A stretch of 64,000 nucleotides of DNA, taken from assembly GCF_040939455.1 (NCBI RefSeq), contig NC_134108.1, positions 20,985,501 to 21,049,500 on the forward strand, in the 5' to 3' direction. Of this stretch, positions 44,880 through 57,009 are shown one piece after another. How positions within the stretch are numbered: the first letter of the stretch is position 1; each line of letters opens with the position of its first letter. The notes under the pieces were generated by a model that was not told where the DNA came from, ran no database searches, and worked only from the letters and a program-made list of their open reading frames with translations. Both the position numbers and the translations under genes were made by a program. The DNA comes from Microcebus murinus (Eukaryota; Chordata; Mammalia; Primates; Cheirogaleidae).

Positions 44880-45540
44880 CTTGGCCTTCTAAAATGCTCA
44901 TCTGATCCCCTCTTTCCCCCTGCTTAAAATCCTTCAACAACTCCCTAAAGCTGTTAGGATAAAATTGTGTCAACTTTCCCTTCTTTCCCATGTCCAGTGT
45001 GTAAACAGAATCATTGCACTCACACAAAACTTTGCCAGGATTCTTCTTTCCTAAAAGACAAAACCTAAACTATCTATGTAGTGCTCTCCTGGACAAGGGC
45101 CCCTGATTATTTCTCTAGCCACACCTCCAGCTATAGCCTCCCTCCACTTCCAGATCTATCCAATTATTCTGAGTTCCCTAGACTCCGCATGAAATGGAAA
45201 CCCCAAATCATCGTACCCTGTGGTCCCCAATCCCTGGGCCATGGCTTGTTAGGAAGCAGGCCTTGAATCACCACCTGAGCTCTGCTTTTCTCCACCACAC
45301 CTCACCACCCCATCCCCAATCCATGGAAAAACTGTCTTTCATGAAACCTGTCACTGGTGCCAAAAAGGTTGGGGACCCCTGATATCTACTCTAAACTTTC
45401 GGTTTCAGCTCCTTAAAACTGGTCACCAGAGTTCTTCATTTCTCTACTCTTCCTTGGAGCTTTAAGTTTTTCCCCTTGATTGGCTGTTGTTTCTCAAAAG
45501 GAACAGTCAGTATCCAGAACATTTTAGGCACAAGAGTGTT
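44880..45540 (+). mobile_element. L2 body, interrupted by a MER1
   Basis: 'ttaaaatccttcaacaactccctaaagctg', AAACCTAAACTATCTATGTA, 'ccacacctccagctatagcctccctccac' reflect the L2 ORF2 3' part. The text resumes after the MER1 with 'gaacagtcagtatccagaacattttaggcac' and a decayed 'gtatctgctgaaccaatc' L2 end. Confidence 0.55.
45218..45381 (-). mobile_element. MER1-type hAT-Charlie element
   Basis: The ends CTGTGGTCCCCAATCCC and GGTTGGGGACCCCTG are inverted copies. Inside are GGCTTGTTAGGAAGCAGGCC and 'gaaaaactgtctttcatgaaacc'. It shares the same internal deletion pattern as the copy at 25352-25506 and is better preserved. Confidence 0.85.
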
Positions 45541-45580
45541 AAGTAAGTATCTGCTGAACCAATCTCTATGAATTGGTTGA

Positions 45581-45902
<322 letters not shown>

Positions 45903-45917
45903 ACTCCTCCTCATTTT

Positions 45918-46589
45918 TAGGGTCAAGTCCACTTCCTAGGGATCACCCATTAGCACTGCTCACAGTGGGGCTTTCTCACTCTTTCCTGTCAGACCAGAGA
46001 GGACCTTGTTACTTGGTTATTCTGGTCTGAAGAGCTGCAGATGTGCCCTAAGAGCCTTGGGGTGCTGCTCCCAGGGACAGGAACCACAGGGAACCTGCTG
46101 GGAGCCGCCTGCTGAGAGGTGGTGGGACCAAGCACACATTCAGGGTCTCCAGGGATCCTGGAGTTACTGCAGGCTGGGCCCCCCAAAAAGGGCCAGCCCA
46201 GAAGAAGGACAGAGAAGACGTTTATAACTATACAACTTAAAATTATCCAAATAAATATGTGGCTTAAAGAAATTTATTAGTCAGCTCCTCTTCCCTCAAG
46301 TTGTGATCACCTGACAAGAGACTGTCTCATCTATAAAAATAGCAGATGGCACATGATGTTTCCCTCCTCCTGGTCAACAGAACAGGAAGAATAATTCCCT
46401 CAGAAATCATTTGCACCTTTTCCCAGCCTCTCCTGAGTTTTCCTGGTCATACCTGAAGCAATTTATTTCTCTCATATATACTCAAGTATATATCCTTTTT
46501 CTTTCCCTAATTCTTTCTTCCACCTCTTGCTGAGTTTTCTCTCTGCAGGAGAAAATTTACTTCCTCACTTTCCCCACTAACCACTTAAA
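45918..46589. other. No feature recognised
   Basis: GC-richer at 46010-46210; frames on both strands there have no domain. Confidence 0.4.
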
Positions 46590-46715
46590 TCCTCTCACCC
46601 TCAGTTTGTCCTTCTGCTAAATGGGGATGATAATAAGGCTGTGAGAATTAAGCACAGCAAGAAGGAGGGATGTGATGCATATTAGCTGCCATCATTGTCC
46701 TTTATATTGTACTTA
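46590..46715 (+). mobile_element. MIR 3' half
   Basis: 'ctctcaccctcagtttgtccttctgctaaatgggg' then ATGATAATAAGGCTGTGAGA and 'attaagcacagcaagaagg', ending with 'gctgccatcattgtcc'. Confidence 0.7.
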
Positions 46716-47344
46716 TGAGTGATAAAACAGAAGAAAATGCAAGAGACAAATCTCTGTGAAGCAAAAGGAAAGCACAGTCTTATGGGGAAGTTAACAGATG
46801 AAGCCAGAGCCATCGACTTACGGTCATCCTTCAGATAACCAGAGTTGTCCTTCAGAATTGCTATGGTCAGTTCACAGTCAATAGTTAGTGCTCACTCCTA
46901 AGCACAAGGCCCTGAGGCCCTGTTCTCAGCTATGTGAAAGATACAAAAAGGAAGCCTCAAGGAATTTATACTCCAAAGTCCTATTTCTTTTCTATTTGCA
47001 TGACGTTTATTCTTACTACTTCTCAGAAGGACAAGACAGCCTGCAATAAAAGGCTCAGGGTAGTGAAAACCAAGACAAAGTGAAGAATCAGACAAAAATA
47101 TATGTTGGGCAAGAAGGCCCACCAACTGGCCTGGAGACTGCTGGTGGGCTGGCTATGGCACGAGAGCACCGGAGAAGAGAAGGAGGAAGGAGCCTTCGTT
47201 GATAGCACACCAGCGTCAGGAGAGACAGCATGGCTTCCATTACTACATTCTAGCAGGAGATTATTGCAGGGATACTTATATAAAGGATATTGAGTAGTAA
47301 AATAATAGAAAATGTCTTCAGAGTGGTCTTGCAGAACAGGCAGC
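46716..47344. other. No feature recognised
   Basis: Unassigned; overlapping 60-75-codon frames on both strands. Confidence 0.4.
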
Positions 47345-47560
47345 TTTAGATTGGCAGGAAGTGCCTGGAGGTGGACAGACTTGGTTTGAACCTAGGCTCT
47401 TGGTTGGACCAACTTGGACAATTTCTTAAATCCTTTGAGTCTCAGCTACTCATCTGTGCACTGGTGATGGCCCCTACCCCGCAGGGTTACTTAGGGATTA
47501 AATGGCGTAGTTTATGTAAGTGTCTGGCCTATAGCAGGTATTCAACAAAGACTTACGTCC
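47345..47560 (+). mobile_element. MIR, nearly full length
   Basis: 'ggtggacagacttggtttgaacctaggctcttgg', GAGTCTCAGCTACTCATCTG, 'ctaccccgcagggttacttagggattaaatgg', then GTGTCTGGCCTATAGCAGGT and ATTCAACAAAG. Confidence 0.9.
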
Positions 47561-47699
47561 CTCCTTCCCGGATGCATTCTATTACATGTCATCATTAATC
47601 CTTGTACATATGCATGGACCTTAATGTTCATATAACAATTTTGCATAAAAATGGATGAATCATAGGTCATCTACTTGTGCTATTATTTGATTCTTTGTC

Positions 47700-47835
47700 C
47701 CTTCCAGTAGATTATAAACTCCATAGGGGGAGTTCTTTCTGTTTTGCCTGCTAGCATAAATGGTAAGGAGCACCTACCACACAGTATGTGCTCCATCAAT
47801 ATTCGCTGTAGGAAGGGAAGAAGGCACTTTTATTG
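47700..47835 (+). mobile_element. L2 3' end
   Basis: 'tagattataaactccatagggggag', TTCTTTCTGTTTTGCCTGCT, 'gagcacctaccacacagtatgtgctccatcaatattcgctg' follows the L2 3' end, with a modified terminal block. Confidence 0.7.
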
Positions 47836-48370
47836 AGGACTTATTAATATGGTCTAAGGGTGCTGCTTTTTAGTGACCAGCTTGCAGTACACAAATGGCT
47901 GTAGAGACCCTGAAAAGAGCATGGCTGCAGCTCCTCTGACTGATGCTCCCAAACATCAACATTAGAGATCTCGAACACCCTCAGACTCCTCAAATTAAAT
48001 CTGCTTTCCCTCCAGCACCAACATCCAAGTTAACAGTTTTAAGCAATTCAACAACTGATTTTATTGCTTTTATGATTTTTAGACTACACATTTTCAACTG
48101 TATAGTCTACTATTTATCATTATAAATGCACAATCATTCAGCTGCAAACAGAATGAGGACGGTTTATGAGCTAGCCTCGAAAATGAATTACCACTTATAT
48201 AACAAAACTTTTGTGGGCAAACATGTTTCCAGTTCCAAATAACTGGCTCATAAATGAACATTTGAAACCCAAACTCATTTGCACTTCAAGGTTGTCTAAA
48301 ACATACCAATGAGATGCCATGAAATGCCATTAAGTTTTAAAAACATGCAATCTAAAGTAAAATGTTTTGT
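47836..48370. other. No feature recognised
   Basis: AT-rich unassigned sequence. Confidence 0.4.
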
Positions 48371-48460
48371 TCTTTCCCTCCCTCCCTTCCTTCCTTCTTT
48401 TCTTCCTTCCTCTTCCTTCCCTCCTTGCATCCTGCCCTTCCATTCCCTTCCCATCCCATG
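48371..48460. repeat. Imperfect (TTCC)n pyrimidine tract
   Basis: C/T-only or nearly C/T-only strand built from TCCC, TTCC and TTCTT units. The 74-codon frame over it is an artefact. Confidence 0.85.
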
Positions 48461-49784
48461 TTCCCAAACATAGCTTTTGAAAATATTCTATATTCCAAGC
48501 TGCTTTGGCAGAAGAAGCTTCAAAAAAGTGTTAAGACTATGACTCACCTCATTGTAATTCTGCTTATAAGATTTATGAAAAAGTAATGAGATCCAAGAAA
48601 ATAAAATAAAACTTAAAAAAAATCCGACTAACAAGTAACAATCCTTTCTGTAGGAAATAGAGTTACATAAAAGGTTTATATTTTATTTCATATAACTCAG
48701 AGGAAACCCATATCCTCTGTTAACTGCAATCTTCAATTAGTTATAGACAATTTAACTCCATAAATATTTTCAAGGATTAATGCTAATTGACATATGTATT
48801 ATGCTTTAATCTTCTAATAAATGTTAATATTAATTCATTTTTCCAGGGATCATGAGACAGTTCCAGTATTTTATTGTTGTAGAAACTTAGTCAGAGATAC
48901 TACTTCATAATCAATCTGTAAGAGTTTATTGTGCCTGGTTATGCACATTTACTCAGGTATGTCTCTTTGCCATAATCTTCATTCAGCTCAGCTCTAGACA
49001 TCACCCTCTTTGTGTTCTTCCATTAACCACTTTTCTTGAACCCCAAGGATGCCTGAGAGACAAATGAATTCACAGATCCTCAAACCCAGCTCAGCACAAT
49101 GTAAGGGAGCATTAAAAAAAATACAGATGGTGTCTTGGTCCCATTCTAGATGAGTCAATCAAAATCTCTGAGTTTTCAATGGGGATCATATTTCTTTGAC
49201 CCCTGTGTGGTAGTACAAATAAAAATGAGGATAACATACAGAAGGTTTGAGAGACAGTTTTCAATGATAAGACACGATAGCAAAGAGTACAAGGTCCCAC
49301 GATGTTAAAATACAGGTTGAGAAAGTCCTTACCCAGGGCCTTGGAAAGATGGTCCCTGTTCAATTGGAGGAGCCATGCCAGGATGCAAAGTGAAGTTTTT
49401 CATAAGAAAACGCTGTACATTTTATTCACAGACACAAAAATATTCTCATACGATTCTATGAAAACAGGATAGTAAGATTCTGAATATGGCTTAAAGGTGA
49501 AGATATTGTTTGATTAGACTGGATAATGATAAGTTCCCCACTTCTCTCATATCTAAAATGTTTACTGAAAAGATAAATAAAAAATATCACCAGGAAGAGA
49601 AAGGCAGTGCTAAGTGCTGAGGTCAGCAGGACAGCAAGGACACAAGGAGTCTCCACTGGCCTGGGCCTTCTCTTTCTAGTCTGCCTCTTGACTCCTGTGA
49701 TCTGTAATGTATGACATTAAATACCAGAAGTCATGGTGTTCCTTATGGTGGATGATCTCTGTTGCACTTTGCTGTCTTTTTTCC
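48461..49784. other. No feature recognised
   Basis: About 1.3 kb AT-rich. Minus-strand frames of 83 and 66 codons have no domain beyond a hydrophobic run. Confidence 0.4.
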
Positions 49785-50150
49785 TGCTATGGTCTGATTG
49801 TTTGTGTTGCCCCCAAATTTGCATGTTAAAGCCCTAACCCCCAAGGTGATAGTTTTAGAAGGTGGAATTTTGGGAGGTGATTAGGTCATTGGGGTGGAAT
49901 CCTAAATGAATGGGATTAGTACCCTTACAAAAAAGACTTCAGAGAGATTCCCAGCCCCTTCAGCCATGTGAGGACACAGGGAGAAATTGGCAGTCTGCAA
50001 CTTGGAAGAGGGTCCTCACCAGAACTCAACCACGTTGGCCCCCTGATCTTGAACTTCCCAACCTTCAGAACTGTGAGAAATAAATTTGGATTGTTTATAA
50101 ACTATCCACTCTATGGTATTTTGTTTCAGTAGCCAGAATGGACTAAGACA
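49785..50150 (+). mobile_element. MLT1 LTR (ERVL-MaLR), complete
   Basis: It starts TGCTATGGTCTGATTGTTTG and ends ATGGACTAAGACA. In between: 'aattttgggaggtgattaggtcattgggg', GAATGGGATTAGTACCCTTA, 'ccatgtgaggacacagggag', GGGTCCTCACCAGAACTCAA, 'ccttcagaactgtgagaaataaa' (poly-A signal) and 'ctatggtattttgtttcagtagcc'. A solo LTR, 366 bp. Confidence 0.9.
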
Positions 50151-50288
50151 CATTCTTGATTTTATTTAAGAAATTGAGAAGCATTTTAGGAAATACTTTC
50201 AAAATTAGTCATATTAATATAAGAGGGTTTTAAATTAGAATGAGGGCTATAAGGGAAACTGTGCTCTTTAATTAAAAACTTAAAAGTT

Positions 50289-51801
50289 CCCAGTGTATGT
50301 TTTTGTCTGCTTTGCCAAAGATTAGATGGCTATGTGAGGATGGTTTTATATCTAGGTTCTCTGTTCTGTTCCATTGGTCTATGTCTATGTTCGTGCGCCA
50401 GTACCATTATATTTTAGTTACTATAGCCTTGTAGTATAGCTTGAAGTGTGTTAACTGACGCCTCCCAATTTGTTCTTTCTGCTTAAGATTGCTTTTGCTA
50501 TATGGGATCTTCTCTGGTTTCATATGAAGTGCAGAATTATTTTTTCTACATTTGCGAAAAATGATGCTGGTATTTTAATAGGGATTGCATTGAATCTATA
50601 GATCACTTTGGGTAGTACAGATATTTTAGCAACGTTGATTCTGCTGACCCATGAGTGTGGTATGGTTTTCCACCTGTTTATGTATTCCGTTATTTCCTTC
50701 CTTGGTGTTTCACAGTTCTCCTTGAGGTGGTCTTTCATCTCCTTAGTTAAATATATTCCTCGGTATTTTACTTTCTTTGTTGCTATTGTGAAGGGTATTG
50801 AGTCCTTGATTTGGTTCTCAGTTTGATTGTTGTTGGCATATAGGAATGCTACTGATTTCTGTACATTGATTTTGTAACCTGAGACTTCGCTGAATTTGTT
50901 TACAATTTCAGTAGTCTCATGGCAAAATCCTTGTGGTTTTCTAGCTATAAGATCATACCATCACCAAAGAGCAATAGTTTGACCTCTTCTTTCTTTATTT
51001 GGATGCCCTTGATTTCCTTTTCTTTTCTGATTGCTTTGGCTAAGACTTCTAGCACTATGTTGAAAGAAGTGGTGATAGGGAAATGCAAATCAAAACCACA
51101 ATGAAATATCACTTAACTCCAGTGAGAATGGTTTTTATCAAAAAGTAAATGTTGGCATGGAAGTGGAGAGATAGGAACACTCCTACAGTGCTGGTGGGAC
51201 TGCAAACTAATACAACCTCTGTGGAAAGCAATATGGAGATTATCTCAAAGAGCTACAAGTAGAACTACCATTTGACCCAGCAAAAATCCCATTACTGGGC
51301 ATCTACCCAAAAGAACAAAAGACTTTCTATAAAAGAGATCTGCATTTAAATGTTTATAGCAGCATAATTCACAATAGAAAGATGTGGAAACAACCCAAGT
51401 GCCCATCAATGCATGAGTGGATTAATAAAATGTGGTATATGTATACCATGGAGTTCTACTCAGCCACAAAAAACAATGGTGATATAGCACCTCTTGTATT
51501 ATCTTGGATAGAGCTAGAGCCCATTTTAAGTGAAGTATCCCAATAATAGAAAAACAAGCACCACATGTACTCAGCATCAAATTGGTATTAAATGACCAAC
51601 ACTTAAGTGCACATATAGAAGTAACATTCATTGGGTGTCGGGCAGGTGGGAAGGGGGAGGAGGGGATGGGTACATTCACACCTAATGGGTGCAGTGCATC
51701 CTGTCTGGGGGATGGACATGCTTGATGCTGTGACTCAGGTGGGGCAAAGGCAATATAACCTAAACATTTGTATCCCTATAATATCCTGAAATAAAAAATA
51801 C
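50289..51801 (+). mobile_element. L1 with 5' inversion (twin-primed), lineage type
   Basis: The 5' part (50289 to about 51078) is an L1 ORF2 segment in reverse orientation; the 3' part (about 51079-51801) is ORF2 end plus 3' UTR in forward orientation, starting GGAAATGCAAATCAAAACCA. Roughly 0.4-0.5 kb of ORF2 is missing between the parts. The 3' UTR has a strepsirrhine-type G-rich run and ends 'tgtatccctataatatcctgaaataa'. A near-identical duplication lies at 50270-50288 and 51807-51826 (AATTAAAAACTTAAAAGTT type). This is the standard twin-priming outcome. Confidence 0.9.
50520..50738 (-). pseudogene. L1 ORF2 remnant in the inverted part
   Basis: A 72-codon piece of the L1 ORF2 protein just after the polymerase core. 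The residues [20 protein letters not shown] and [14 protein letters not shown] are diagnostic. Farther upstream on the same strand, the polymerase FxDD motif (50954-50968) reads F-G-D-G and a stop follows two codons later, so no active enzyme is encoded. Confidence 0.85.
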
Positions 51802-51826
51802 ATAAAAATTAAAAAATTTTAAAAGT

Positions 51827-52093
51827 TAAAAAATAATGTGATATTTAATGAAAAGCAAATCACCTTTAAGACAGATCAATAAAGAAAATAAAGTAAGATA
51901 ATGAAATCTTTCTGATTTTCCTGTCCCAGAACTTTTCAAGCAAACTCACCAAATATAGGTAATTGGGAAAAAGAAAACACAAGCAAATAATTTAGTATAT
52001 GATACTTAGCAAAACTGAAGGAAAAATCATCAAGCTTGATTTCAATATGAATTACTGCATACAAAAACTGTTTTTGCGAATACAGTACTTATT
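51827..52093. other. No feature recognised
   Basis: AT-rich unassigned sequence. Confidence 0.4.
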
Positions 52094-52102
52094 TGAACAA
52101 TT

Positions 52103-52246
52103 TTTTTTCTTTTTTTTCTTTATATTGCCCATGCCCCCCTCCCCCTTCGAGTAAGAACTTCAAGCAAGTCCATCCCCCAAACGTTGCACATCTTACTCAT
52201 TGTGGTTGTATATATCCCTCTGTTTTAACTATTAATATATAAAATG
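52103..52246 (-). mobile_element. Short lineage L1 3' insertion
   Basis: On the minus strand: 'agatgtgcaacgtttgggggatgg', ACTTGCTTGAAGTTCTTACT, GGGGGAGGGGGCATGGGCAA then an A-rich tail. A perfect 9-bp TGAACAATT flanks it (52094-52102 and 52247-52255). The final CCCATAATATGC block is missing, so the tail follows the 'gggcaatata' block directly. Confidence 0.85.
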
Positions 52247-52255
52247 TGAACAATT

Positions 52256-54294
52256 GTGCAAACAACTATAATCCCTAATTTTGACTTTTAGTTTAGTAGC
52301 ATGGCTTACTTATGTAACTCTACAAAATGATGAATCTGGAAGGTTTGAGCTTATGAGGAAAAAAAATACCTTCATTTTAGTGAATCTAGTTTAAACTACA
52401 GAAATATCAAATTTCATATTGAAAAATCCAAGATAAAGTAAAAAGGAATGTTCTGGGAAGTTGCTGTTGACACTTTGCTTCCCTGATCACATAGATGTAT
52501 GTTTCCCACAATTACTTCATGAAGACTAACAGAATTTAACAGCAATAATGGCCAGAGGTCCTTTACAGTCCCCTTACAGAGCTCTAGAGGGGTTGAGTGG
52601 TCTTATTTATTTATTTAAAGCCATGCAGAATGTCATTTTGTATAAAAATCTGAGAGCTGGCTTAAGAGAATATATGACTTGTTTCCCAGTGCTCTCCTGC
52701 TGTCCCACCTTGACTGCCCCAAACTTGGACCGTCTCAGTCTCATCATGGTTGTGAAAGAGAGGTCACAGCAAGCAAAGCTGAAGGGGACTTTCCAATGTC
52801 ACATCAACCCTGATTTCCAAATAAGGTTAAAGCACAGCTTCATGTTATACAGATCGGGAAATGTCAGCCAACCTCACCAGCATGCAAAAGTGCAATCAGG
52901 CGACATTACACACCAACATAAAAACATCACTCAGTAAAATGGAAAACCATAGAGCAACAACTGGTGTCAACATCAATTAACATGTTTAAGCAGCGACAAC
53001 TGTTTACTGTATGGGTGTGCATACTGAGATAAAGAAATGTCCTCCTCCTGGAGCCTAAATCTGGTGAGTTGGAATTGTATCAATGGGCAGTTTACAAGTA
53101 AGGAGAGAGATACCTTTTCCTCTCATCTTGTCTCTGTCCACTAAATTCACATCCCCTTGAAGCTCATTCTTTATATTAAACTCCTGTCCCCCTATTTAAA
53201 ATTGTACCCTTTAAGCACCTCCCTTTTCTTCAGCAAATGTTTGGGGGAAAAAATCACCTAAGAAAAACAACAGTGGGATGCCAATTTTCTCCATTACCTA
53301 ATTTTTCCAACCTGTTACAAAGTGCAACTAATAAAATCAAGATTGAGCATCATTCCTTATGTAGCTTAAAAACTCATGGTAATTTAATACCAAATTAAAG
53401 GGCTGAGTTTTGACAATGCTGTAAATACCCATCTCTATATCTCCTGTGAAATGGCACTTCTTAAAGGCCCCGTATTTCATTAACTTGGCAAAACTCCATT
53501 TCAAGGTCATTTCCAAATGCCCTTCTTGTGCAGAGCAGCATGCGTGGCACCAGGTCAATCCTTTAGTCATTGCTGGAGCTGTGGAGAGGCAGCCTGCTTC
53601 AAAATCAGATGGGCGTTTGCAAAGCATGCCAAGAAAACGTTAAGCTTTGAAATGCTGTGTAAAAGAAGGTCGCAACATCTTTTAATTGTCTACTCTCCTT
53701 GCAGAAGGTTGCTTTTCATATTTTTATGCAAATATTACAGATATACCCAGTGTGAAAAACAGGTTAAAAAATGTGGTAAGTGAGGTTGTGCATATGTCTT
53801 CAATTGAGCACAGCATCGAGTGCCAAACTTCAACCAAGCTGATCATATTGTAGGGCTGTGTAAAAGCCTAGAGTGGTGGAATCTAGTTGCTATAGCTGCA
53901 AATTAAACAAATAAATGAGACACTGTGGAATGCAGCAAAATATCTGTGGTCTGATTAGTTCATATTTGCCATATGTGTGAATATTAGCAGTCAAATTCTT
54001 AGTTTAAGCAAAGCTCTTTCCAATAGGTGCAACTCACGGGAAATGCTTAAAAATAAGAAAGATTTGAATTATCTATCCCAGAAAAAGTATCTTACATTTT
54101 ATATAAGCTTTTAAGGAATTTCATTAATTTTTTTTTTCATTAATTTTTTCTGTTAGGAGTATCTATAAATTCAGTGTTGCTAAAAATACAAAATTTTCAG
54201 CGGGGTATTTTTCCTTAAAGCTTTAGATAGAGATTGACTCTAACTTGCTACTTACTATATGATGATAAGTTAAAATCATTAGCTATGGGGAGAT
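52256..54294. other. No feature recognised
   Basis: About 2 kb with no repeat I can name, one of the longer repeat-poor stretches here. The 129-codon frame at 52548-52937 and overlapping 65-96-codon frames at 53337-53783 have no domain. Conservation across mammals would be the test for a regulatory or RNA role. Confidence 0.4.
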
Positions 54295-54336
54295 TTTTAT
54301 TTTATTTTATTTTATTTTACTTTATTTTATTTTATA
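54295..54336. repeat. (TTTTA)n microsatellite
   Basis: Seven to eight TTTTA units with one TTTTAC/TTTA variant. Confidence 0.9.
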
Positions 54337-54440
54337 AGATTTATATGTATCGGGCCTACTATGGAGCAGGCACTGCACTCTCTATGTAGTTCCATTGTCA
54401 ACCTCATGGCTTCCCACAACAGCCATAAGTTTCCCACTAG
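54337..54440 (-). mobile_element. MIR fragment
   Basis: 'gggcctactatggagcaggcactgcactctctatgtagttcc' then CATTGTCAACCTCATGGCTT is the MIR 3' half on the minus strand. Confidence 0.5.
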
Positions 54441-55369
54441 AGGAACTCAGTGGAGAAATTTAAGAAGACTGATGAACAGAGAACTTCATTCTGACTAACC
54501 TCGTAAATCATTTACACTAAACTGTCTTCACAGAATAATAAAACCAGAGAAAACCCGAGAGGTCACTTTGGTTCAATGCCCTTTTCCACGTGGCTCAAAT
54601 GTCCACATCCCTTTAGAAGTGCAGCCTATACAAACGGGCGGCTCTTTTTGGGTTAACCTGGTGTGAGAAAAATAACCGAGCAAAAAAGACATATGAGTGT
54701 GTGCAGTGATGACAGAGGGCAGGTGTAGAAAGGCGTGTTTCCTAACCCCAGTCTGTGTGTCCTGACTCATAGAGATAGCAGCAGTGTGAGCAGCAGCACC
54801 TGGAGATGCAGGATAACCAGATATACTACTAGGGCCAATGAATTAATGCTTCTCTTTAGCTGACCACTTGTCTACATGACTTGGACACAAAAGGGTGAGG
54901 GTACGATGAGAATCCAGGAGCCCATGCACCCAGTCCTGCCATCTCCATGAGCTGGAGAGGGCTAACCCAGGCAGCAACTCGGAGAGGGGCCTGGAGAAGA
55001 AAGAAGGGGAGACCGGGGCATGAGAGATGAGCCTGTTGCCTCCACTCAGCTGAGAGATGATGCAATCTTGAACTAAGGCAGAGATGGGGGACTGAGGAGG
55101 CTGGGGCAGATCTGGAGCTTCTTTGGAAGCACAACTGATTGGACCTATCACCTAACTGTGGGGGACATGGCAGAAAGAGCAGCTTTTAGATGCATCTTAC
55201 CATTACTGAGATGGCAACATAGATAAGTAACACCATTTAGAGGAGGGGATAACGTAATGTCTTTGTTTCAGCAGGTTTATCTCAAGGTCCTTGTGTCCCA
55301 TGCAGAGTGTGATGCCCCACAGATAGCTGAACCAGGAAGCCCAGACTGGGGAAAGACCCATGTACAGTG
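54441..55369. other. No feature recognised
   Basis: Includes a purine-rich stretch 54890-55100 with 92-102-codon minus-strand frames that are low-complexity artefacts. Confidence 0.4.
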
Positions 55370-55500
55370 CAGACTGAAGTCACAGGGAGAGTGAGATCCT
55401 CTCAGAAGGGAACACAAGGGGAACACAGAGGACTGGTGATTAAGCCCTGCGAAAGGATGAAGGAAGGGGCTGGACAGGTTTGGGCTGGAGAAAAGAACAG
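55370..55500 (-). mobile_element. Possible L2 ORF2 fragment (antisense)
   Basis: Purine-rich; 'aacacagaggactggtgattaagccctgcg' resembles the antisense L2 block normally reading 'ggactgagccctggggcac'. Weak. Confidence 0.3.
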
Positions 55501-56617
55501 AAGCTCCAGTTGTTTGTGGGTGTCTTCCCTACAGCTGAAGGCCACTCCACGTCATGGTCAGCTGCTGGAGTTCCGTCACCAGAGACGCCACAGCGGAGGC
55601 TGAAAGGTAATTAGCCAGGATGCTGTGCAGGTGAGTTAGCACCCTAAGCTTATGGACCAGACGATCTTTAGAATCACAAGTCTAAGATTCTGGGATTCTG
55701 TGGTTCTATGATAGAAAATGTAGCTTGTTTCCATTTCCCTTTCTTTGGCAGTGACACTGATGTGTGCTGAGGTAGGAGCTTCAATTAAAAGAGAACTGGA
55801 AAGGATATAGGTATGGACTTCTGCCAAGGAACCAGGTCTGTGGCTAATGAATGATCTGTCTGTGGCAGTGAAGAAGGAAGCCAGTTCCTAGAACAGAACC
55901 TTCCTGCCTGCCACCACCCCTCCCCTAAATGTAAAGACCTAAGGGCAAGTGAATGGAAAACATATGAACCAAGTTTACTTTGAAGTATCTATGGATTTAA
56001 GGATTAGGGGGAAAACACTTAAATAAACCACACTTGGGGGTTCTCTGACCCCAAAATATCTGAATATAACTTATAGACCTTTTGATGAACTAACACCATT
56101 GTTGGGCCTACTCATCTTTTAAACAAAGCAAGAAAAAGGGCAGAGTATAAGCCAAAGAATAATATTAGCCTTGAATTCCACCCCTGTGTGGAAAATTAGT
56201 TCTACAAAAGGATCTGTGATGGCGTGAAATTGCCTTAAAAGGCCATTATCTAACTATTACCCTAAAAAGAAAATAATTAATACCCAGATAAAATAATCAA
56301 TACATAGAGGAGCTTTTCAGTAAATCTGAACCAGGCTGACTTGTAGCTCTTAGATATTCCAGGGATGTGTTCTTTGGACATCAGTTCAGGCCTTCTCGGG
56401 CAGGACTAGCAATATAATGTGTACAGAAATACTCTCGGGGGGAATAGCAGGTCAGGCAAGCAAGATGTTGCTGCAGTTCAGCTGAGATTGAAACGAAGTA
56501 AAATACAAGTTAGGAAAGAAATAAGCGGTTCTCTGTTAACTGTCATAAGGGGAAGAGAGAAAGAGTAGGAGAAAAAGAGAACGAGAGAAAACATGGACAT
56601 ATGTTACTCCTAGGTCA
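55501..56617. other. No feature recognised
   Basis: About 1.1 kb unassigned, AT-rich. Confidence 0.4.
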
Positions 56618-56960
56618 ATTCATTCATGCAGCAAATACTCACTGATTGCCAGTAGTGTGCAGGTATTATTCTAGGTGCTTGGGATGAATCAGTAAATAAA
56701 GCAGAGATCCCTTCCCTTATGAAAATTACGTTCTAGCAGAGGGAGATGGACAATAACCTATAAATACAACATACAAGCAAACCCAGACAATATGTCAAGG
56801 ATGATCAGAGCTGGGCAGGGAAGTAAAGTTAGAGGATGTCGGTCAGCTGGGCAGTATAGTGTAGCACAGTTCCTGGTTGGCTGCTCAGAGTCAGCATGAT
56901 TGAAAATGAAGAGGAAGGGGTGAAGGAGTGAGCCAAGCAAATCTCTGGGGACACATTCCT
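56618..56960 (-). mobile_element. L2 3' end (antisense)
   Basis: 'attcattcatgcagcaaatactcactgattgcc', TATTATTCTAGGTGCTTGGG, 'cagagatcccttcccttatgaaaattacgttctagcagagggag' and ACAATAACCTATAAATAC are the L2 3' end read backwards. Further decayed text to about 56960. Confidence 0.75.
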
Positions 56961-57009
56961 AGAAGAGAAGGGAGCCTGGGTGTTCAAGGAACAGCAAAGC
57001 GGCCAACAT

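Noticed and set aside
52548..52937. 129-codon plus-strand frame as a small gene
   Set aside because: No domain, no promoter or polyadenylation context, and length within chance for this much sequence.
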